A DNA stretch of 64,000 bases from Bombiscardovia coagulans (GCF_002259585.1 NZ_MWWS01000002.1:1-64000); one strand, 5' to 3'. Shown: positions 9,271 through 18,827, counted from the first letter of the stretch. Notes: a model not told the origin generated them from the sequence alone. Translations and numbers: made by a program.

Positions 9271-10098
9271 TTAACTGGTTGTGATGAGGGTTTGGGGCCA
9301 TGAGAATTGGGGTGGCGTAGTAAATACGAGCATGCTTATGTCGTGATGTTTGGGTTGACTCTGATGGTCGTTAAGCAGGGTGAATCCGAAAAGACTTGGT
9401 GTTGCGGGCACCAGATGGAGAGCAACTCCTGTCCCCCAGATAGCTGTGGCTGTTTCAGCAGTGTTGTCTGGGTCTCCTTGATATTGTCGTCGACTATCAG
9501 GATATCTGACTTGGCATATTACAGCGGCTGATGCTCCTACTGCTTTATTTTTCCATGCCGGTATCGCACGTTGCATGATGCGAGTTTGTTTAGCTTGCCG
9601 TTCTGAAACACTTTCTCGCATGTTACTGGTTAACCATTCAACATCGGGTATACTCAAGTTGACTAGGGTGCCTTGAGAGCCTGGTACTTTCTCGATAATC
9701 GTTCGTAATGGCTGCTCATTGGTATGTAATGGTATAACCCATAATGTTAATTGTGGTGATGGTGAAGGCGCGTTTGAAACATCCGGTAAGTAACAAGTAC
9801 ACACACGATGATACGGATCATCGTCTGGCCACATGCCCATGTCAGTTCCAGCATCGATTATTGGTTTTAGAGTTTCCGCAGCAAGTATTGGTGACTCTTT
9901 ACGTCCGCTTACACTGACCCATAACATAAAGCGGTTAACAGATTGTGCTCCTTGCCGTTTAGCATCTAACCACACGCGTTTACCTAAAAGACGTAACTTG
10001 TGTCGTTTGCGAGCGCGCTCGTCTACGTCTTCGCTGCTTACTGTTGTCATCCATAAGTGTGCTGGTATATTGCAGATGATGGCATAGGGTTTGACCAT
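9271..10098 (-). CDS. RusA-like (Holliday-junction resolvase fold) protein, tentative
   Basis: A 275-residue cytosolic protein. Residues about 88-105 (PIIDAGTDMGMWPDDDPYH) match the RusA pattern in which an acidic cluster follows a DAG/DMG helix (compare DGLVDAGVIPDDD). The C-terminal half contains a second acidic patch (QYQGDPDNTAETATAIW), recalling the DPDN motif of RusA, so the motif order is unusual. RusA cuts Holliday junctions. Here it may be a degenerate or permuted relative on an element. It starts at ATG 10098 and is 18 bases upstream of the replication-relaxation-like gene. Moderate uncertainty. Confidence 0.4.
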   Translation of the reverse strand: MVKPYAIICNIPAHLWMTTVSSEDVDERARKRHKLRLLGKRVWLDAKRQGAQSVNRFMLWVSVSGRKESPILAAETLKPIIDAGTDMGMWPDDDPYHRVCTCYLPDVSNAPSPSPQLTLWVIPLHTNEQPLRTIIEKVPGSQGTLVNLSIPDVEWLTSNMRESVSERQAKQTRIMQRAIPAWKNKAVGASAAVICQVRYPDSRRQYQGDPDNTAETATAIWGTGVALHLVPATPSLFGFTLLNDHQSQPKHHDISMLVFTTPPQFSWPQTLITTS

Positions 10099-10136
10099 GA
10101 TTAGTTTCTATGCGCTGGTGTTGCATAGAAGTGTGT

Positions 10137-10475
10137 ATGAGTAAAGGTTCAGTACATGTAGAAGATTCGGTGGATTGTGTACGATCGCAATCTGTTGTTG
10201 GGCGACTGGTGCGTAATCGGACGTTACGGTTTATTCTTGTTCGTTTGTTTTGGTTGGTTTTGGCTATTGTTTTTGCTCCTCAAATTGTGGCAGTATGGCG
10301 TATAGCATTGCATGGTGAGCCTACTGATCAGGGAATATTGTTTATTTTGTTTGCTGTCTTTTTAACGGTTCGTAGTGTGTGGAAATATTGGAGTGCTGAA
10401 CGGTGTGTGTTATCTGAGACTGTAGTCGATATTGGTAATTGCGGGTCTGTGTCCACTAAAAAGCGCAAGCAGTAG
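10137..10475 (+). CDS. Small two-helix membrane protein (112 aa)
   Basis: A small integral membrane protein. I chose ATG 10137 (MSKGSVHVEDSVD) over the upstream ATG at 10110 because the extra N-terminal residues lack membrane or domain character. Two hydrophobic helices are visible (LVRLFWLVLAIVFAPQIVAV and GILFILFAVFLTVRSV), separated by a short polar loop, and a basic tail KKRKQ. It is convergent with the methyltransferase, whose stop codon abuts. It is divergent from the RusA-like gene. Function unknown. Confidence 0.5.
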   Translation: MSKGSVHVEDSVDCVRSQSVVGRLVRNRTLRFILVRLFWLVLAIVFAPQIVAVWRIALHGEPTDQGILFILFAVFLTVRSVWKYWSAERCVLSETVVDIGNCGSVSTKKRKQ

Positions 10476-12515
10476 TTATGGTTGTTGGGTTGTTGAAAGA
10501 TGGTGTCGTAGTGTTAAACATGTGTGGAGTGCTGTTGCGGCTTGTTGGGGTACGACACCGTTTCCTAGTGCTTTGAGTTGCATGGATCGATGGTTTCCTG
10601 GATGTTGTTCCCAGATTCGTGGATCGGTTACCCAACCTTCTGGTAGTCCCATCATCCATTCTACGAATTTTGGGCTAAGGTGTGTGAGGGCGGGTAGCTG
10701 TTTGCGTTGGCTGTTCTCGCGCCAGTAGTCTAGTACACAACGTGGTGGTAGGACAGTGCTGGGTAGGATACTGTCCTTCTGGTTGATGGTATCCCATTGG
10801 TGGTTGAGTAAATCGTATCCGGTATCGTTATGCTGCCATTGTGAGAATACTCGGTCTCTTTCGATTTGATCAACTGTTGCTGGCCCATAACGTTTCGGTG
10901 CATGTTGTACTAGCCATCGTCGATTTGAACATTGTTCTGGGGCTTGAACTACCCAGTTTTTTAAACGATTTGTGATTTGTGTGGGGCATGGTGCAGTGCG
11001 TTGTAAGCGTTGCTCCCATTGTCGTATTGCTGGTGTGTATTGGTTGAAGTTCACTGTTTGTCTTGTTTTAACGGGCAAGTGCTGGTTTATTCTTAGTGGG
11101 TTTGAATGATGGCTTGCTTGTGTATTGTCTTTCGGTTGCTTGGAAGGTTGAATGATGCGCAGTGTGGTAGGAGCGGTGTCTGTTATCTCGCGTACCAATG
11201 ACAGATTGGTAGATTTGTCATGCTTAGCACGGTTTGAAGTGGATAGTATTTTATTTAAGCGTTTGGAATTGCGTATATTTCGTTCAGAATGACTCATCTT
11301 GCCTGGTATATCGAGTAAGCGAACTTGCGTAGATAAGAATGTTGAAGCTTCTATAGGGCGACATGAAGCGGATGGGCTGTCGAATAAACTATCTGATGCT
11401 TTTGGGGTATATAGTAATTCTTGTTGTCGTACACTATGTTTGTACGCGAAAGATTCAGATAACTGGTAGATTTTATTATCAGCAAGAATCCCTTGTTTTG
11501 GCCAGGATTGTTCAAACACGTTGACATCAGCAAACAAATCCGTTTGTTCTGTTTCCCAACAGTCTCGACTAGTGTTCCACCGTGCTTTTGTTTCAGTTAC
11601 AGGCTGTATGGGAGGGGCTTCGTTCAACCTTTGGAGAAGCGGATTATCAGGCTTGCAGTTACGAGTATTTCTAGGCCAGGCACACACAAACAAGCGAGCT
11701 CTATGATGAGGAGCACCAACGTCAGCTGCTTCTACGGTAAGCCAAATGGCATCATAACCCATAGTGGCAAGATCACCGAGAACACGACCAAGCGCCCTTA
11801 ATCTTGGATGCGTATACAATCCTTTTAAACGTTTAACACCAGTCAACAACCCGCTATGAGTGTCTTCAAATATTAGACCTTTGCATCGTAAGCAGCATAA
11901 ACCACGTAATACATGTTCAAGCCCTTGATTCGACTCTAACAGCATTCTTGAATATGAGCTATTGTTACAGTCACTTACAGGCGTACGAAGCCCGGCACTA
12001 GAACAGTCAACCAGTGGTTGCATGCAAGAACATAATCCATGCTCATTTAATAAACGTTGACGTAACAACCATTGTTTCTGGTCTTCTTTACTTGCAGCGA
12101 TGGCCGAAATCACTGCTACCACGTTTTCCCATACAACTAGAGAAGGTTGTTTAACAGCTATTGCTTCACGCATGTAACTCCACAATCCACTACGCGTATG
12201 TTTACTCATTCCAGAATGAGTTCCAGCATCAGACACCGATTGGCATGGAGAACCTCCTACAATGACTTCAACGTTGGGTAACAGTCTCATGTTTACCTGG
12301 GTAATGTCCCCTATATTAGGAATCGAGTTGTTTGCATTATGAAATGCTTCTATCAGACATGCTCCATCATCAATATCGCTGGTCGCTACAGTAGGTATGT
12401 CTGATAACACTTGGCTGACTCCCATTTCTAAACCACCGTAACCGGTGAATAATGAAAGAAGACCATGTTGGGTATTTACATTTGATTTAGTGACCATACT
12501 ATATATATGCGTCAT
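10476..12515 (-). CDS. Orphan C5-cytosine DNA methyltransferase
   Basis: A 679-residue DNA methyltransferase that would methylate cytosine C5 using S-adenosylmethionine. Visible motifs in order: motif I LFTGYGGLEMGV (about residue 22), motif IV GGSPCQSVSDAG with the catalytic Cys, motif VI VVWENV, motif VIII AADVGAPHHRARLFV, and motif X ALGNGVVPQQAA near the C-terminus. It is much longer than a typical 330-420 residue enzyme. Extra sequence lies between VI and VIII, including several Cys residues (CLRCKG), and in a large target-recognition region. No endonuclease gene is adjacent, so it probably protects the element from host restriction. ATG 12515 or 12497 could be the start. Confidence 0.9.
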   Translation of the reverse strand: MTHIYSMVTKSNVNTQHGLLSLFTGYGGLEMGVSQVLSDIPTVATSDIDDGACLIEAFHNANNSIPNIGDITQVNMRLLPNVEVIVGGSPCQSVSDAGTHSGMSKHTRSGLWSYMREAIAVKQPSLVVWENVVAVISAIAASKEDQKQWLLRQRLLNEHGLCSCMQPLVDCSSAGLRTPVSDCNNSSYSRMLLESNQGLEHVLRGLCCLRCKGLIFEDTHSGLLTGVKRLKGLYTHPRLRALGRVLGDLATMGYDAIWLTVEAADVGAPHHRARLFVCAWPRNTRNCKPDNPLLQRLNEAPPIQPVTETKARWNTSRDCWETEQTDLFADVNVFEQSWPKQGILADNKIYQLSESFAYKHSVRQQELLYTPKASDSLFDSPSASCRPIEASTFLSTQVRLLDIPGKMSHSERNIRNSKRLNKILSTSNRAKHDKSTNLSLVREITDTAPTTLRIIQPSKQPKDNTQASHHSNPLRINQHLPVKTRQTVNFNQYTPAIRQWEQRLQRTAPCPTQITNRLKNWVVQAPEQCSNRRWLVQHAPKRYGPATVDQIERDRVFSQWQHNDTGYDLLNHQWDTINQKDSILPSTVLPPRCVLDYWRENSQRKQLPALTHLSPKFVEWMMGLPEGWVTDPRIWEQHPGNHRSMQLKALGNGVVPQQAATALHTCLTLRHHLSTTQQP

Positions 12516-12549
12516 GTAAATGCATATGGCTTGGCTTGAATTGAATGGT

Positions 12550-12720
12550 CAGGGGACATTCAGGGGACATTATCAAGTAATTAATCGTTTACCAACGCGA
12601 TGCAACGACTATTTAAAATCTGCTAAAATCCTTATGAGACAAGCGGAACGAGGTCTTACGTATGGCAACGCATAGCAACGTGAAACATGGTTTTTACATC
12701 AAGGGGTCGCGGGTTCAAAT
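12550..12720 (+). repeat. Island junction repeat A with tRNA-3'-end-like attachment core
   Basis: Bases 12550-12700 are about 80% identical, in the same orientation, to 33884-34025. The last 21 bases (12700-12720, containing GGGGTCGCGGGTTCAAAT) recur exactly at 26205-26225. The sequence looks like the T arm and 3' acceptor strand of a tRNA (TTCAAAT loop, then CCCGCCGGCCCGA), but no 5' half precedes it. This is the form left by site-specific integration into a tRNA gene. Confidence 0.75.
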
Positions 12721-12746
12721 CCCGCCGGCCCGACGAGATAGCAATG

Positions 12747-12777
12747 ATTCCAAGGCCGCAGAGCCTTGGAATTTTTT
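12747..12777 (+). terminator. Rho-independent terminator behind the tRNA-like remnant
   Basis: Perfect 10-bp stem (ATTCCAAGGC at 12747-12756, complement at 12763-12772) followed by six T. It is placed where a tRNA terminator would be. Confidence 0.8.
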
Positions 12778-12789
12778 GTATGCCCCGAA

Positions 12790-12902
12790 TCGGGCACATA
12801 TCGGGCACATGGCCCTTGCCTTCGGGCACATTCAGGCTCATTCCGGCCGCACCGTATTGCAGCGGATTAATGCCGCTACATCCTCGGGACGGTATCTGAC
12901 CA
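12790..12902 (-). pseudogene. Excisionase gene remnant fused to the phosphotransferase gene
   Basis: Bases 12841-12902 match the 3' half of the excisionase-like gene at 16605-16790 (codons for VRYRPEDVAAL and the end TVRPE). The preceding GGGCACAT repeats match those beside that gene. The homology stops inside TGGTCAGATACCG, where it joins the phosphotransferase reading frame out of phase. This looks like an old recombination joint. Confidence 0.65.
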
Positions 12903-13526
12903 ATCAAGTACACCTCCCAAACGGTTCCGTACAGACAAAATATTGGGAAGGCGAAGATCTCCGTGAACCGGTACATATGAATGCATATCATTTTTCTTAC
13001 AGGTTAATTCATCTAGGAACTCATCAATCTGTGACGTAAGTTGAGGATATTTAATACTAGCCTCTCTAGCGAACGCAATACGATTTTTACGTTCTGGAAG
13101 AGTAAAGGACTCATCTGGGAAAACGGATTTTGTTGCGTGCGAGTGAAAGTGCGACAGTTTGAACCCAAATTCTTCCCATTGAAACTGTTGGTCAGGTTGT
13201 TCACCTGGCAATTCTTCACACACCATGTAAGGAATACCAGATGACAGTGCGCCGATTTCTAAAATTCGTGGGGAAGGAAAATTTGCAAATCGAGCAGCAT
13301 CCATTATCTCTTTTTCGACAGACGGATTTATATTTGCGCTTATTCCGACCCTCACAACCAGTCCATCCCTGATAAGTACTAGACAATTGTTTCCATGTGT
13401 CATGATCAGAGACGAATCACTCTTCTTCCAGGAAAACTGCTTTAGTACCTCAGCAATAACTGTGTTGCTAAAAACGAACTTCGACTGTTCTTTACTCACC
13501 TTTCCATTCTTTAATAACAGATTCAT
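12876..13526 (-). CDS. Aminoglycoside/choline-kinase-like phosphotransferase, C-terminally truncated
   Basis: A 216-residue APH-fold kinase. The Brenner-type catalytic loop is PVHGDLRLPNIL near residue 187 and the metal-binding segment is GVLDWSD near 208. The start is ATG 13526, with an excellent AAGGAGGAAG site inside the end of the MFS gene (overlap 35 bases). APH proteins normally run 60-100 residues past the DWSD motif. Here the frame leaves the family after DWS, enters an excisionase remnant and ends TVPRM, so the enzyme is probably inactive. With the aminotransferase and MFS upstream it would have formed a three-gene small-molecule tailoring or resistance operon. Confidence 0.75.
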   Translation of the reverse strand: MNLLLKNGKVSKEQSKFVFSNTVIAEVLKQFSWKKSDSSLIMTHGNNCLVLIRDGLVVRVGISANINPSVEKEIMDAARFANFPSPRILEIGALSSGIPYMVCEELPGEQPDQQFQWEEFGFKLSHFHSHATKSVFPDESFTLPERKNRIAFAREASIKYPQLTSQIDEFLDELTCKKNDMHSYVPVHGDLRLPNILSVRNRLGGVLDWSDTVPRM

Positions 13527-14727
13527 CTGCTTCCTCCTTCCAATACTTACGCATAGGCCAAGCAAGAAGTGCAGCTATGAATGAAATCACAGCAGCCAGC
13601 AGAAAAGTCTCTCTAAAACCAAAATATGTAGTAACAATTCCAGCAGACTGTGAACCAATAGCTGACCCTATAACGCCGGCAGTGGTCATCCATGCGAAAG
13701 ATTGAGATCTATGGACACGATCAGAAGACCGAGCAATTAATGAATATTCCACTGCTGCGACCGGTGCAAAGCCTAAAGCTCCCAAGCCTAAAGCAAATGA
13801 CATACCCGTATAACTGTGAGCTAAAAGAGGAAGGGCCATCCCGATAGCAGATAGCAACAAACCCCAACAATATATTTGTTCTTTTGGCATCTTCCACTTG
13901 TGAAGGCCATATGCTATTCCTCCCAGAATAGAACCGATGCCTAAAGCAGAGTATAAAGAACCACTATATGCCTCTGAGCCAATCCAAATCGCAAAAGCAG
14001 GTATGGCCACATCATAAGCCCCATTGGATACTGCTTCGAGCATTCTTCTAACAAATAGTCCGATAAACCCTTTATTCTTAAACACACTAAGAGTATTTGC
14101 TATACTCCTATGCATTTTTGGTCCGGTGTCATGCTTGTAAAGAATAGCCGAACCCTTTTCATTTCTTATCCCTTTTGTTAAGGATAAAGAAACACTGCCA
14201 ACGACCACTAGTAAACCGCTGACCACTAAAGCTCGGGAGCTATCAGAAAAAAGCAACACAGTCGAAAGCAGTAGAGGACCAACAACTGATAACAGTTCGC
14301 CTGCAATAGATTCAATCGCAAAAGCAGGATCTTTGCTGTCCTCTGGTAACTTCGACCAATATGATCTAATTATCGAACTAATCGGAGGAGTAAAAAAACC
14401 AGCTATAAAGACCAATATGACGTTCAGAATTATGGCATTTTCCCCCACAGTGCTCAGGGAAAGCAGGCACAAACTCTGGACTACTCCTGTCAGCAGAAGT
14501 GTAAACGAGGAACCCTTTTTATCAGCGATCAAAGCGGTTATAATCCCACCAATGGCTCCCCCCACGTTAAAAAGTCCGACCATCAAACCGCTAATTATGA
14601 ACGAACTTCCGTTATTAGCCCATAGGACTAAAGCCAGATTAACCACGTACAGCGGTATACGACCGACGAATGCGAAAAAAAGAGGCCAACGCACTTCCGC
14701 ATTTTTAACTAACTCTAAATACTGCAT
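13492..14727 (-). CDS. MFS transporter
   Basis: A 411-residue major facilitator with about 12 hydrophobic helices. The loop between helices 2 and 3 carries ALIADKKGSS, the usual MFS G-x-x-x-D-x-x-G-R/K-like site. It would use the proton gradient to move a small substrate, probably outward given the modifying enzymes around it. The gene lies between the aminotransferase (20-base gap) and the phosphotransferase (35-base overlap). The ends look intact although both partners are damaged. The substrate is unknown. Confidence 0.8.
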   Translation of the reverse strand: MQYLELVKNAEVRWPLFFAFVGRIPLYVVNLALVLWANNGSSFIISGLMVGLFNVGGAIGGIITALIADKKGSSFTLLLTGVVQSLCLLSLSTVGENAIILNVILVFIAGFFTPPISSIIRSYWSKLPEDSKDPAFAIESIAGELLSVVGPLLLSTVLLFSDSSRALVVSGLLVVVGSVSLSLTKGIRNEKGSAILYKHDTGPKMHRSIANTLSVFKNKGFIGLFVRRMLEAVSNGAYDVAIPAFAIWIGSEAYSGSLYSALGIGSILGGIAYGLHKWKMPKEQIYCWGLLLSAIGMALPLLAHSYTGMSFALGLGALGFAPVAAVEYSLIARSSDRVHRSQSFAWMTTAGVIGSAIGSQSAGIVTTYFGFRETFLLAAVISFIAALLAWPMRKYWKEEADESVIKEWKGE

Positions 14728-14747
14728 TCGTCATACCTTTCAGGACC

Positions 14748-15938
14748 CTATTTTCCGGTCAAAACGCCGACAATTCTATCGGCAAGTATTGTGGCTTCGT
14801 CTTCGGTAAATTGGGTTCCAATGACAAACACGCGATCCCACAGTTTCTTCTCACGTTCCATTAGCGCTTCTGTGGCATCATCCCACCACCCATGATAACT
14901 CATATAAGCGCGAATCCAGGGTGTGCAAATTAAAGATGAGTACTTCCACGCTGGGACGCCCTCGGCAACAAGTGCTTTAAGCAATTCATCACGATAGCCA
15001 CCCCACTCTTTATCGAGAATTACAGGAATATCAAACCAAGCTGGCTTGCAGTCGACCTCAGAAAATGGCACTGCATATTTTATACCAGCTTGATCAAAAC
15101 GATCCTGAAAGATACGAGCTGCTGCATTCCGAGAAGTGACTCTCTCTTTTATATCGCTTAAAGCATGAGAAGCAAGCACAGCTTCCATCTCCCCACCACG
15201 AAAATTATAGCCGGGTATTACTTCATTACCGTCTGAATTTTTTCCATGATGAGAATAAACTCTCATCGCCTCATTTAACCGTTCGTCATCGCATACATTT
15301 AGTCCACCTTGCCCTGCAGTTACAAGTTTCTTGTTGCTGCACGCGAATGACCCAACATCGCTATAGCTCCCAACTGGGCGATCATCGTAAAAAGCTCCAA
15401 GTGCCTGACCACCATCTTCTATTAGAAAAGTCTCATCCATGCATCCACAAGTAGCCGATATATCCACGATGTTACCGAAGAAATGAGTAATAATTGCAGC
15501 TCTAGGATGATTTGCCTTAATCTCTTTCTCTACATCTTGCTGAACTAGCATTGTGTTGGGATCTGTTGGAAGGAAGACGGGACGGCACCGGAGATGATAT
15601 ATGACATTTCAAGAAGCGATAAAGCCTGAACTAGTAACTGCTACCGAATCACCCTCATTGACACCTGAAGCAAATAAAGCCGTTTGTAGAGCAGCCGTAC
15701 CGGAATTATGGAAAAAAGCAAATTCTCTTCCCACATACTTCGCAAAGCTTTTTTCTAAAGAATGTGTTTTAGGTCCGCCGCCCCAATATTGGGTGTGGCC
15801 TGACTTTACAACTTCCGCCACTTCCAAAAAAGCTTGCGTATCAATTCCTGTGTCTTCTGTGATTCTCTTCTGAATTGTCGGAGATCCACCATTAATAATT
15901 AGATTGGGATTAGTTAGTACCTTGCTAGGAAGTAACAT
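14748..15938 (-). pseudogene. DegT/DnrJ/EryC1-type PLP aminotransferase with an in-frame TGA
   Basis: Two open frames, 15938-15612 and 15551-14748, lie in the same reading frame and together make one PLP-dependent sugar aminotransferase of about 396 residues. The N-terminal part has HTQYWGGGPKTHSLEKSFA and FFHNSGTAALQTAL. The C-terminal part has LIEDGGQALGAFYDDRPVGS and then SNKKLVTAGQGG with the PLP lysine. The only break is TGA at 15611-15609, between GFIAS and NVIYHLRCRPVFL. A Cys codon (TGC/TGT) would fit there. Most likely a recent nonsense mutation. The enzyme would have transaminated a keto-sugar for the adjacent operon. Confidence 0.85.
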
Positions 15939-16604
15939 TTTCTCACCATCTTTGTCTGAGGTTAATTCACAGTTAACTCTATCAACGCAGCTAACTACAA
16001 TTTGTTAAATTTAAAGCCTAGTTTTTAACTATGCTGCCTGTCAAATCAGTGTCCCAATAGTGCCATGCGCAAATCCTCGCAATGCCGGCAAAGGCTTTAC
16101 TTCGCGTCCAGGAATGCTGCAGACCATAACGAGTGACCTGGCCTATACCTGCAGCAATCAGGCATCGCTTTGGTGATGTGTGATTATCAGTGAATTTAAA
16201 ATGTAAGCCGTCAGCTCATTCACGGCCATTGCAATGAAAACACTCTCTGCCCGGATGGAATTCACCTTTTGTCCCTGTCTTTCGAGCGGTGTGAGAGGCA
16301 CTACTTCTGATAGAGAGAAGACCTGCTTATAAGTATCCGGCGAGCAGGATATACGAAGTTTAAAGAGGCCAAATTGTCGATAATAGTCGGTAGCGCGATT
16401 CCACAGGCCAGAATCATCACATGCGTCATTATTATCGAGTCAAACTCTGCCCTAGCCGAAGCCGAGGGCGCCATCTAAAAGTTAATCCAATCCATACCTC
16501 GTATTACTTGCCCCATATATTCTATTGTTCTGTCCAGCTTTAGTAGCTAAAATCTAATCGGGCACATTTCGGGCACATCGTATGTGCAGGGTCCCCCTCC
16601 GGGC
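15939..16604. other. Gap with degraded coding sequence
   Basis: About 660 bases without an intact gene. On the minus strand, around 16440-16150, a frame with protein-like composition can be followed (WNRATDYYRQFGLFKLRI and later ERQGQKVNSIRAESVFIAMA), with no start and several stops. It is probably the remains of a gene; I cannot name the family with confidence. Two GGGCACAT repeats at 16560-16578 precede the excisionase-like gene. Confidence 0.35.
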
Positions 16605-16790
16605 TCACTCCGGCCGCACCGTGTTGCGGCTGATAAGTGCCGCCACATCCTCGGGCCGGTATCTGACCAAACGCCCGATATGCACGTATGGAAGCCCGGT
16701 TTTCTGCGTCCTCCAGGCGTTGAGGGTGCTTATCGGTATCACCAGGATCTCGGCCGCCTCCGCAGGGGTCAGCAGCTTGAGAGGCGTCAC
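16605..16790 (-). CDS. Excisionase-like helix-turn-helix protein
   Basis: A 61-residue protein of the small MerR-type DNA-binding group (HTH_17): LLTPAEAAEILVIPISTLNA is the helix-turn-helix, and YVHIGRLVRYRPEDVAALI is the wing. Such proteins bind the attachment region and steer integrase toward excision. The start is GTG 16790; the ribosome binding site is poor. It is divergent from the dead integrase gene at 16922. A partial copy of its 3' half sits at 12841-12902. The DNA here is visibly GC-rich compared with its neighbours. Confidence 0.7.
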   Translation of the reverse strand: MTPLKLLTPAEAAEILVIPISTLNAWRTQKTGLPYVHIGRLVRYRPEDVAALISRNTVRPE

Positions 16791-16921
16791 GGCCTAGTTT
16801 TCATTCGTTGGTTTTTGTGTTTGGCTCATACCTGTTCCCATGCGTCAGCGTGCGCCGCCGTGAGTTGGTGCTGGGTTATCGCTAATTGGAATGAGTTGAT
16901 ATCTGACGCATAGAGGTTGGT

Positions 16922-18179
16922 ATGGCAAAAGCATGGATACATGACAAGTGGCTGAAGTCCGCCCAGGTCACGACGGCTGACGGACATCGCACGAAGATGG
17001 AACCCCCGCCATCGGCGAAGCATTCGCTGACGATGTTCGCCGACGAGCCGGGGAAAGCAAAAAGTGCCCGATGAATTCAAATCGAAGGACTACGGCAAAG
17101 GCGCGCGCTGGAGGGTTGACGGCACGGGCCGACGCAAGCTCTTCCGCTACCGGGCCGACGCCGAGGCGTTCATGGCCGAGATCGAGGACCGGATACGGTC
17201 GAACCAGTACATGGACCCCAAGGATTCATATAGACCGTTGCGGGAGGCTGCGGACCTCTGGCAGCAGGGTTTGACCAGTACGATCGGGGCTCGACCGAAG
17301 GACGCTACAGGCGGGAGCAGCGAGTGTGGGTCATGCCCCAATGGGGAGATGTCGCATTGAAGGACATATCCACGTCACGAATCCAGCACTGGTACGTCAG
17401 CCTGGCCGAAGGAACGGCGCCCTACGTGGGTGAGCGAGGCTCGGATTCCTCACTGTCTGCGTCCTCGATCCGGTCGGCCGGCAACATCGTGCTGGGCTCG
17501 ATCCTGGATGTGGCGGTGGAAAACCGTTGGATTGACGTCAATCCTGTAACCAAGGCCAGGGTGCCGCACACAGGGCCGTCCAACGGCGAATCTACCTGAC
17601 CCCGCAGGAGATCAAGATCCTGGCGGATCAGATGGACGCGGACAACGCCATGGTCGTCTACGTGCTTGCGTATACGGGAATGCGCATCGGCGAAGCTTTG
17701 GCTCTGCGGTGCGGTGATGTGGATTTGAACCGTAACCGGATCAACGTCCTGCGCACCCAATCGGTCGATGCCGACTCGCTCCTGATCGAGACATTGCCTA
17801 AAGGCAATAGAACAAGGTTCGTTCCCGTACCAAGCCGGCTCCTGCCGAAAATCAAGAACTTGTTTGGATGGCCATGGTCCCTAGGATTATCTGCTGCGCG
17901 GGCCGCGAGGAGGTAGGCAGACCACCACCAAATGGCGGAACAAGGTATGGGCGCCGGCCCTGCGGGACGCGGGCAGGCAGGATATCGAGGGCCTGGTCAT
18001 CCACTCCTTGCATCACACTTACGCTTCCCTGGCGATCAAGTCCGGCGCGGACGTGAAGACCCTGCAAGCCGTCCTGGGCCATGCCTCTGCTACCGAGACC
18101 CTAGACACCTACGCGGACCTATGGCCCAACCGAACCTGCGAGGTGGCCGAAGTCATCGGTCAGGATATCCAAATCTGAT
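16922..18179 (+). pseudogene. Tyrosine-recombinase integrase, multiply frameshifted
   Basis: Pieces of one bifidobacterial-type integrase are spread over several reading frames: start MAKAWIHDKWLKSA (16922), core-binding parts RRKLFRYRADAEAFMAEIED (17.1 kb) and WGDVALKDISTSRIQHWYVS (17.35 kb), catalytic domain YTGMRIGEALALRCGDVDL (17.67 kb) and LGHASATETLDTYADLW (18.08 kb). At least three frameshifts separate them. The conserved H-x-x-R box reads HSLHHTYAS, so the Arg is also lost. It cannot make an active enzyme. The sequence is GC-rich. It presumably once inserted the 12.7-26.2 kb island at the tRNA-like site. Confidence 0.9.
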
Positions 18180-18249
18180 ACGAAAGATTGCCGACAGCTG
18201 TTACAGAGCTGAACTGCAGTCAGAGTCTCACACGATCCTAATAGTAGAA

Positions 18250-18281
18250 GGTGCTTCTGCTTGGTCTTGTGCAGAAGCACC
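18250..18281 (+). terminator. Hairpin after the integrase remnant
   Basis: Perfect 11-bp stem (GGTGCTTCTGC at 18250-18260, complement at 18271-18281), 71 bases after the integrase stop. No T tract follows. Confidence 0.5.
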
Positions 18282-18341
18282 GTCATCTGAATTAGCTGCC
18301 TCGACTTTTCGGCGAGTAAGCACGAATGAGGTTTGATGCTA

Positions 18342-18485
18342 AGAAAGGCTGCTGTATGTGTACACATGCTAGCTGCCCTTAACTGTTGCTAATAACAACT
18401 GGAATACTGCCGATACTAGCACGTTCCGAATACTAACTGATACAAGCTGAAACGGGTACGTTAGTTTATCAATGTGCCCGATTGG
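18342..18485 (-). repeat. Inverted repeat, left arm (partner 26050-26201)
   Basis: The reverse complement of this 144-base segment matches 26050-26201 at roughly 95%. The main difference is a 9-base duplication of the GGGCACAT unit in the right arm. Together the arms bracket the RiPP operon. Confidence 0.85.
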
Positions 18486-18755
18486 ATTTGCCACCTTCAT
18501 TGTTGCTCCTGATTGGGATTGCTTCCCCCGGCACATTCTCCGAATCACAAGCCAGAAAACCACAGACCTAAGACTTCGAAAGGACTTTGTTCTATTATAC
18601 GAAACCTTTGCGCTGTGGCAGGAACGCACACACATCCCAAGAGATTCGCTAACACACTCTTCGGTCTGCCCAGGCTGCCGAACAAATCGGCGGCAATCTT
18701 TCTCAACTCTTCCATCTGACAAGCATAACCAAAGCACCAAATTCAGTTCCTATAG

Positions 18756-18775
18756 CCCCCCCCCCCCAAAAAAAA
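18756..18775 (+). repeat. Poly(C)-poly(A) tract
   Basis: Twelve C followed by eight A in a region with no gene. Other long C or G runs occur at 25495-25504, 31144-31152, 31410-31421 and 49261-49270. Confidence 0.8.
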
Positions 18776-18827
18776 TGGGGCTTTGACTTACAATAAACTA
18801 GCTGAATTGAACCAAAAAGGTGAAACC

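Noticed and set aside
10476-12515. Restriction-modification system
   Set aside because: Only the methyltransferase is present; neighbouring genes are a small membrane protein and island junction sequence.
12655-12735. Complete tRNA gene
   Set aside because: Only the T arm and 3' acceptor strand are present; no D-arm or matching 5' acceptor strand can be found upstream.
12656-12991. Open frame on the minus strand over the tRNA-like site
   Set aside because: It contains the RRDLNPRP pattern that arises from tRNA 3' ends read in antisense; it spans a terminator and an excisionase remnant.
15609-15611. TGA as a selenocysteine codon in the aminotransferase
   Set aside because: No hairpin of SECIS type is evident after it, the family does not use selenocysteine, and the neighbouring phosphotransferase is also damaged.
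18369-18740. 123-codon open frame on the minus strand
   Set aside because: It overlaps the inverted repeat, lacks a ribosome site and has no family resemblance.
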